Source: Streptomyces sp. KL109B
GTDB lineage: Bacteria; Actinomycetota; Actinomycetes; Streptomycetales; Streptomycetaceae
DNA: 64,000 nt
Assembly (NCBI RefSeq): GCF_030766935.1
Contig: NZ_JASERL010000004.1
Coordinates: forward strand, 496,001-560,000
Reading direction: 5' to 3'
Shown here one piece after another: positions 58,845-64,000 of this stretch. Within the stretch, counting starts at the first letter, position 1. Every line of letters starts with the position of its first letter. The translations under genes were made by a program, and so were the position numbers. Below the pieces are notes generated by a model. The model made no database searches. It was not told the origin of the DNA and saw only the letters and a list, made by a program, of their open reading frames with translations.

Positions 58845-61800
58845 ACGACGCCTCGCCCTCGGAGCCTTCAGCCTCGCAAGCTCCGGATCTCGATGTCATC
58901 GGCTCCTTCGAGCATTTGAAGGACGCCCTCTTCCGTTATTACGACACACCATTCGGCCTCGCTGACAAGCAACTCCAGGAGGAACGGCGGCTGCTGTTCG
59001 ACCGGGACGGTGGCGCCTGGCGGCGACCGCTGATCGAGGTACGGCCCCAGTACGTCACCTCGGGCATGAGCATCGCCGACTCGGTCCACACCGTAGGGGC
59101 TCATCCAGATCTCGCCGAACTGGTCAAACTTGGACTCCTCCACGAGGTTCCGTCGCTGTACGAGCACCAGCACCGAGCGCTTGCCGCGGCGGTGCGGGAC
59201 AACCGGGACGTCGTCGTCACGGCGGGCACGGGGTCCGGGAAGACCGAGTCGTTCCTGCTGCCAATTCTGGCGGACCTGATACGCGAATCCGAATCGTGGA
59301 CACCGGCGTCCTTGCCGGTCAACAGATGGTGGCCCTCACCCAACGGGGATTTCCAGGCGCAGCGTACGGGCGAGCGCGGGCGGCACGCCGCTGTGCGCGC
59401 CCTCGTCCTGTACCCGATGAACGCGCTGGTCGACGACCAGATGATGCGTCTGCGCAAGGCTCTGGACAGCGATGGTGTCCGCGAATGGCTCGCGCGCCGA
59501 CGCCCCGGCCACCGCTTCTACTTCGGCCGGTACACAGGTGCCACGCCGGTGCCCGGCGAGATCGGTTCCCCCACCGGAGTCCGAACTCTCCGCGAGGAAT
59601 TCGCCGAGTCCGAGAAGCGCAGTCGCCGGGCTCAGAGCCTCGAAGGCGACGCCCGGTACTTCATCCCGCGCCTCGACGGCGGCGAAATGCGCTCACGCTG
59701 GGACATGCTCCAGGCACCACCAGACATCATGATCACGAACTACAGCATGCTGAACGTCATGCTGATGCGGCCACGCGAGTCGGCAATCTTCGAGAAGACT
59801 CGCCGCTGGCTCGACGAAGTACCCGACGCACGCTTCACGTTGGTCGTCGACGAGCTCCACATGTACCGCGGGACAGCGGGCACCGAGATCGCTTATCTGC
59901 TGAGGAACCTCCGGCACCGTCTGGGCCTCGACCACAGGCCGGACAAATTCCGTGTGATGGCGGCGTCCGCCTCACTCGAGGCGCCGCGCGATCTCGACTT
60001 CCTCCAGGAGTTCTTCGGGGTCGAGCGCGACCGCTTCGAAGTACTTGGGGGCCGACTCGTCCTGCCCGCGGACACCGCCACCGATGTCTCCGGCTTCGCC
60101 ACCGAGTTCGCCCAACTTTCTCAGCAACCCGATCCTACCGAGTCGGACGAACTCCTCGCTCGGTCCAAGGCGGGTGAGGCACTCACCAATGCCCTGCGCG
60201 ACGGGGATCGCCTCACCTCGGACTTCGACACCTCGGTCTCCGACAGACTCTTCCCTGCTGCTCGGGACGCAAGCCAGCGGCGAGCGGCGATGTCCGGTGT
60301 CCTCGCGGCGCTGCGCACCACCACACTGCCGGACGCTCCACGGCTGCGCGGACACCTGTTCTTCCGCAACATCCCCGGAGTCTGGGCCTGTTCCGATCCG
60401 ACGTGCAGCGCGATAGCCCGGGAGTCGGAGAGCGACCGAACAGTGGGCAAGCTCTACTCCCGTCCAACGTCTCGCTGTGACTGCGGCTCCAGGGTCCTGG
60501 AGTTGCTCTACTGCCAGAACTGCGGGGATGTGTTCCTGGGCGGCTACGCTCCCGAATCCGCTTTCAAGAAGCGCAGGGCCAAGGGCTTCGAGGCAGGACT
60601 ACTCGCGGACCTCCCTGATCTCGACTCGCTGCCCGACAACGCATCGCTCGGTGCCAATGCCGCGAACTACGTCGTCTACTGGCCCCGTACGCGGGAGCCC
60701 TCCTTGGACAAGCACGACTGGACTTCCAGCTCGGACAAGGGGGCCATGAGCGCCGAGTTCGAGTTCAAACGGAGCTCCTACGATCCGCGAACGGGCACAC
60801 TGCGCAACCACCGGAACCACACCGGATGGTCCTTCCACGTCAGCATCCCGGAGACGAAACGCGGGCACAGCCGCCTCAAACCCGAGAACCTCCCTGCTGC
60901 CCCGACCCGTTGTCCCGCCTGCAACGACAACTGGGAGATCCGCAACATCGGGAGTGAGCATTTCAGCCTGAGTGACCCAAGGCGTCTGCGCACACCCGTA
61001 CGATCCATGCGCACCGGTTTCGAGAAGGTCAACCAGGTACTGACCACCGGAATCTTCTCGCAGCTGACTCATCGGCAGGCAGTCGTCTTCTCCGACAGCC
61101 GTCAGGACGCGGCCAAACTCGCGGCAGGCCTTGGACTCCGGCACTACCAGGACCTCCAGCGTCTCCTCCTCGCCAAGGAGGTCACGGAGCAAGGTGAACC
61201 TGTGACCGACCTCGCCACCGTGCAGGGTTACTACCGCAAGGACGTGGCGCCACCGATCTACGTGGCCGATGCCAAAGCGGCCCGCTCCCGCCTCCGCGCC
61301 CGGGACCGCGAGACGTATGACGCGTGGGAAAAGCTCGTGAAGTCCGATTCGGCAGGCGGCCTGGACGACCTCGACGACACCCCCGCCCCTGAGACCGAAG
61401 CCGATCTGCACGAAGTGCTGAGCCGGGTCCCCAGCCTGGACAGCCACGCCGCAACCGTTGCCGAGCATCTCGTCCATCTTGGAGTCAATCCGGGCGGGCC
61501 CGGAGCGTCGCTCCAGAGAACCCAGTACCAGCAGGGCTCCCCGGCCTCACCCTGGTCCTCGCTCTATCGGTGGCCCGACGATCCTGATGGCAAAGTCCGC
61601 GATGAGTCGTCGAGCATGCTGAGCGAGCGGCAGCGAAATCTCCGGGACGAGATCTGGGAGTCTCTCAGACGAGAACTCCTGATGGGCCTGTTCGGCAGTG
61701 CAGGAAGGGACTTCGAGTCCCTTGGTCTCGGCTGGCTTACCCTCTCGACCGACAAGACGTCACTCGACGCTCCCCGCTCCTCGAACGCTGCGCTCATCCG

Positions 61801-64000
61801 CGGCAGCCTGCGTGTACTGGGCCACTTGCGCAGGTTCGCCGGCCTGCGCACCGCCGCTGACGCACCTCCCCGCCCCCTGCGCGACTACTGGCGAAAGATT
61901 GCGGAGGCATCCGGGGGCGGCAGTACGGCGGAGGACGTACAGCGTCAGGCGGAGCAGGCATGGGGCAACGCGGTTGTCGGCTATGTCATCCAGCCCGAAC
62001 ACGTTGCCCTCCGCCATGGAGAGAACAAGGCATGGACTTGCGGCCAGTGCACACGCCGGCACCTCCACCCCGGGACTGGCATCTGCACCAAGTGCGGAAC
62101 CACGCTCCCGAACGAGGCCATCCCCTTCAACGCGCCAGATGACGACTACTACGCCTGGATGGCCAATAACGGAACCGGCAATTTCCGGCTCAACACGGCG
62201 GAACTCACCGGCCAAACCGACAGAATTGAGGCTCAAGGCCGCCAGGCCCGGTTTCAAGGCGTCCTCCTGGACGAGACGGAGAAGCCCCGGCCCGACACCC
62301 TCGACGTGTTGTCCGTGACCACCACCATGGAGGCCGGTGTTGACATCGGTCCGCTCTCCGTCGTGCTGATGGCGAACATGCCGCCCACCCGCTTCAACTA
62401 CCAGCAGCGAGTTGGACGCGCTGGACGACGTGGCTCGCCCGTCGCCCTGGCCCTCACCGTATGCCGCGGCCGAAGCCACGATGAGCACTATTTCCAGGAC
62501 CCGAAGCGCATCACGGACGCGCCCACTCCCGCGCCTTATCTGTCCACGGAAATGGAAGACATCTACCGGCGTGTGCTGGCCTCCGAGGTACTGCGCAGAG
62601 CCTTCGACGCCACCCGTGAGGCCTCGTCGGACGAATCCGAACTCGATCCAACTCGAAATGTTCACGGGCGATTTGGCCTGGCTCAGGACTGGACAGCCGT
62701 CCGATTCGAGATCGAAGCGTGGATCACATCCGAACACCGACAGATCCGCGCGCTCGCCGACGCCCTGGCCGCGCACACGCGCGGTACGGGCATGGCCGAG
62801 GACGCCATACTCTGGATCACGGAGGGTCTCATCTCCCGTGTGACAGCTGTCGCGGAGGCGCCGCACGGCCACCAGGACCTGAGCCAGCGACTCGCGGAAG
62901 CCGGCGTCCTCCCGATGTTCGGCTTCCCGACCTCCGCCCGCTACCTCTACACCCGCAAACCGATCCGGTCCTATCCCTGGCCTCCCCCAGGCGTGGTGGA
63001 CCGCTCGCTCGACATCGCCATCGCCCAGTTCGCGCCGGGTGCGGAGACCGTGAAGGACGGGAGCGTGCACACCGCGCTCGGCGTCGCCGCCTATGAGCCC
63101 ACCGGAAGAGACCCACGAGCGGTATCGGATCCCCTGGGCGAGGCCCGCCATATCGGTATGTGCCGGGCTTGCGGCCACCTCGACGAAGATGCGAAGCCCA
63201 GGCCCGAATCCGAGGCACACGACAACACCGACGTACGGAATCTTCCGTGCCCAGCATGCGAAGCCGACGACGGATCATTCCGGGAGATTCCGCTCCGCCA
63301 GCCCGCCGGTTTCTTCACCGGTGGCAAGCCCCGGGACTTCGACGGCAACTTCTCGTGGCGCGCCCGATCGCTGTCACCCCGCACCGCTGCCGACCTGGAG
63401 ACCGGCGCGCCACTGAAGCACATCGAATCAAGGCTGGTTGTCCATGCGGGCAAGGGCCGTCGCTACGCGGTGAATGACAACAGCGGACGTCTCTTCCACT
63501 TCTCCCCCGCCAAGGCGACCGGCAAGTGGTCCGGGGCTCTTGTCGAGGCCGAAGCGGCGTCGGTCCACGCCCCGTGGTTGTCGACCGATACAGGGACGGA
63601 CAGCAGCACGGTCAGCACCGCCATTGGCGCGGTCCAGCACACCGATCTCTTCCTGCTCGGGCCGACATCGGGTGAGCTCCCTGAACTCGGCCTCCGACTG
63701 AACCTCGCCTCTGTCCCCCAAGTGACGGGCTTCCCCGATGATCGGTCAGGGCGGCGTGCCGCCTGGTACTCGCTCGCCGCACTGCTCCGGGTGGCGGCCG
63801 GCGACATCCTGCAGGTCCAGCCGAACGAGATCGCCGCGGGTATCCACGGAGCGGGTTCGGCGCACAACCGCGCCCGGACCTTCGCGTTCCTCTCCGACAC
63901 CCTCGACAATGGGGCCGGCTATTGCACTCACCTCGCCGAGCCGGATGTCTTCCGGGAGCTGATGACCGCCGCGCGCCAGATGCTGGAGAGGTTCCGCACC
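58841..64000 (+). CDS. Giant YprA/DruE-like helicase, 3' end outside window
   Basis: The frame is open for 1720 codons to the window edge. Superfamily 2 motifs: I TAGTGSGKTES (near residue 130), II VVDELHMYRG (near 336), ASAS in the place of SAT (near 375), VFSDSRQDAAK (about 750), V TTTMEAGVDIG (about 1168) and VI YQQRVGRAGRRG (about 1187). Zinc clusters lie at about 515-560 (CSDPTC, CDCG, CQNCG), 690 (RCPAC), 1066 (CGQC...CTKCG) and 1440-1470 (CRACG...CPAC), the last like DUF1998. Size and order fit YprA-family defence helicases such as DruE; DISARM and Dpd use relatives. GTG 58841 overlaps the previous stop. There are no TTA codons in the part seen. Confidence 0.85.
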   Translation, partial: MNDASPSEPSASQAPDLDVIGSFEHLKDALFRYYDTPFGLADKQLQEERRLLFDRDGGAWRRPLIEVRPQYVTSGMSIADSVHTVGAHPDLAELVKLGLLHEVPSLYEHQHRALAAAVRDNRDVVVTAGTGSGKTESFLLPILADLIRESESWTPASLPVNRWWPSPNGDFQAQRTGERGRHAAVRALVLYPMNALVDDQMMRLRKALDSDGVREWLARRRPGHRFYFGRYTGATPVPGEIGSPTGVRTLREEFAESEKRSRRAQSLEGDARYFIPRLDGGEMRSRWDMLQAPPDIMITNYSMLNVMLMRPRESAIFEKTRRWLDEVPDARFTLVVDELHMYRGTAGTEIAYLLRNLRHRLGLDHRPDKFRVMAASASLEAPRDLDFLQEFFGVERDRFEVLGGRLVLPADTATDVSGFATEFAQLSQQPDPTESDELLARSKAGEALTNALRDGDRLTSDFDTSVSDRLFPAARDASQRRAAMSGVLAALRTTTLPDAPRLRGHLFFRNIPGVWACSDPTCSAIARESESDRTVGKLYSRPTSRCDCGSRVLELLYCQNCGDVFLGGYAPESAFKKRRAKGFEAGLLADLPDLDSLPDNASLGANAANYVVYWPRTREPSLDKHDWTSSSDKGAMSAEFEFKRSSYDPRTGTLRNHRNHTGWSFHVSIPETKRGHSRLKPENLPAAPTRCPACNDNWEIRNIGSEHFSLSDPRRLRTPVRSMRTGFEKVNQVLTTGIFSQLTHRQAVVFSDSRQDAAKLAAGLGLRHYQDLQRLLLAKEVTEQGEPVTDLATVQGYYRKDVAPPIYVADAKAARSRLRARDRETYDAWEKLVKSDSAGGLDDLDDTPAPETEADLHEVLSRVPSLDSHAATVAEHLVHLGVNPGGPGASLQRTQYQQGSPASPWSSLYRWPDDPDGKVRDESSSMLSERQRNLRDEIWESLRRELLMGLFGSAGRDFESLGLGWLTLSTDKTSLDAPRSSNAALIRGSLRVLGHLRRFAGLRTAADAPPRPLRDYWRKIAEASGGGSTAEDVQRQAEQAWGNAVVGYVIQPEHVALRHGENKAWTCGQCTRRHLHPGTGICTKCGTTLPNEAIPFNAPDDDYYAWMANNGTGNFRLNTAELTGQTDRIEAQGRQARFQGVLLDETEKPRPDTLDVLSVTTTMEAGVDIGPLSVVLMANMPPTRFNYQQRVGRAGRRGSPVALALTVCRGRSHDEHYFQDPKRITDAPTPAPYLSTEMEDIYRRVLASEVLRRAFDATREASSDESELDPTRNVHGRFGLAQDWTAVRFEIEAWITSEHRQIRALADALAAHTRGTGMAEDAILWITEGLISRVTAVAEAPHGHQDLSQRLAEAGVLPMFGFPTSARYLYTRKPIRSYPWPPPGVVDRSLDIAIAQFAPGAETVKDGSVHTALGVAAYEPTGRDPRAVSDPLGEARHIGMCRACGHLDEDAKPRPESEAHDNTDVRNLPCPACEADDGSFREIPLRQPAGFFTGGKPRDFDGNFSWRARSLSPRTAADLETGAPLKHIESRLVVHAGKGRRYAVNDNSGRLFHFSPAKATGKWSGALVEAEAASVHAPWLSTDTGTDSSTVSTAIGAVQHTDLFLLGPTSGELPELGLRLNLASVPQVTGFPDDRSGRRAAWYSLAALLRVAAGDILQVQPNEIAAGIHGAGSAHNRARTFAFLSDTLDNGAGYCTHLAEPDVFRELMTAARQMLERFRT

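Noticed and set aside
58841..64000. DISARM DrmA or DrmB identity for the helicase
   Set aside because: The size (more than 1720 residues), fused zinc clusters and lack of DrmC/DrmMI neighbours fit DruE-like proteins better, though the family link is shared.

Overview
The window is about 72% GC, with strong GC3 bias, GTG/TTG starts, four-base stop/start overlaps and many secreted actinobacterial proteins. It reads as a chromosomal segment of a Streptomyces. A conserved lpmP - SPFH - NlpC/P60 - tRNA-Lys - cslA - glxA - cslZ block matches the cellulose-synthase-like locus of S. coelicolor and S. lividans, so most of the window looks like core chromosome. The last 8.5 kb differ.

Layout. 1-2.6 kb: end of a TPR protein, a histidine phosphatase and a PAP2-type membrane phosphatase. 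2.5-6.8 kb: a three-gene nuclease / unknown / helicase cassette that resembles eukaryotic Dna2 split over separate genes, behind a DNA-damage-type (PafBC-like) leaderless promoter. 7-13 kb: small protein, Prim-Pol-like protein, tRNA-Lys, secreted M6 protease, PAS-GGDEF-EAL protein, LLM oxidoreductase. 13.2-20.7 kb: a catabolic/uptake locus with two maleate-isomerase/AMDase-family enzymes, an amidase, a complete Ehu-type ABC transporter and an IclR regulator. 20.8-31.7 kb: second tRNA-Lys, acyl-CoA ligase, LPMO with DasR-like boxes, SPFH protein, NlpC/P60 hydrolase, third tRNA-Lys, then cslA-glxA-cslZ. 31.8-40.6 kb: GAF-ANTAR regulator, class F sortase, HAD phosphatase, a GntR-controlled 2-aminoethylphosphonate-type ABC transporter and an LAxTG surface protein. 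40.7-55.1 kb: an 80-bp tandem repeat array, ROK regulator, Gfo/Idh oxidoreductase, heme-degrading-family protein, P450, an LAxTG adhesin-like protein, FAH hydrolase, YidC, HxlR/MFS pair, Na+/solute symporter, class E sortase and a SEC-C protein.

55.2-64.0 kb: a very-short-patch repair endonuclease (Vsr) gene that loses its 3' part at a sharp GC drop. It is followed by three tightly coupled genes: a 710-residue unknown, a 313-residue unknown and a helicase of more than 1720 residues with YprA/DUF1998-type motifs and several zinc clusters. This looks like an acquired anti-phage island related to the Druantin/DISARM/Dpd helicase systems, but its two accessory proteins are not ones I recognise. 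It is the best candidate for an undescribed system. The second is the split-Dna2 cassette.

Across the window, 13 copies of one intergenic hairpin repeat sit mostly just after genes and point the same way as the gene they follow. Two genes carry the rare TTA codon (the Prim-Pol-like gene and the 710-residue island gene), which would put them under the bldA tRNA.
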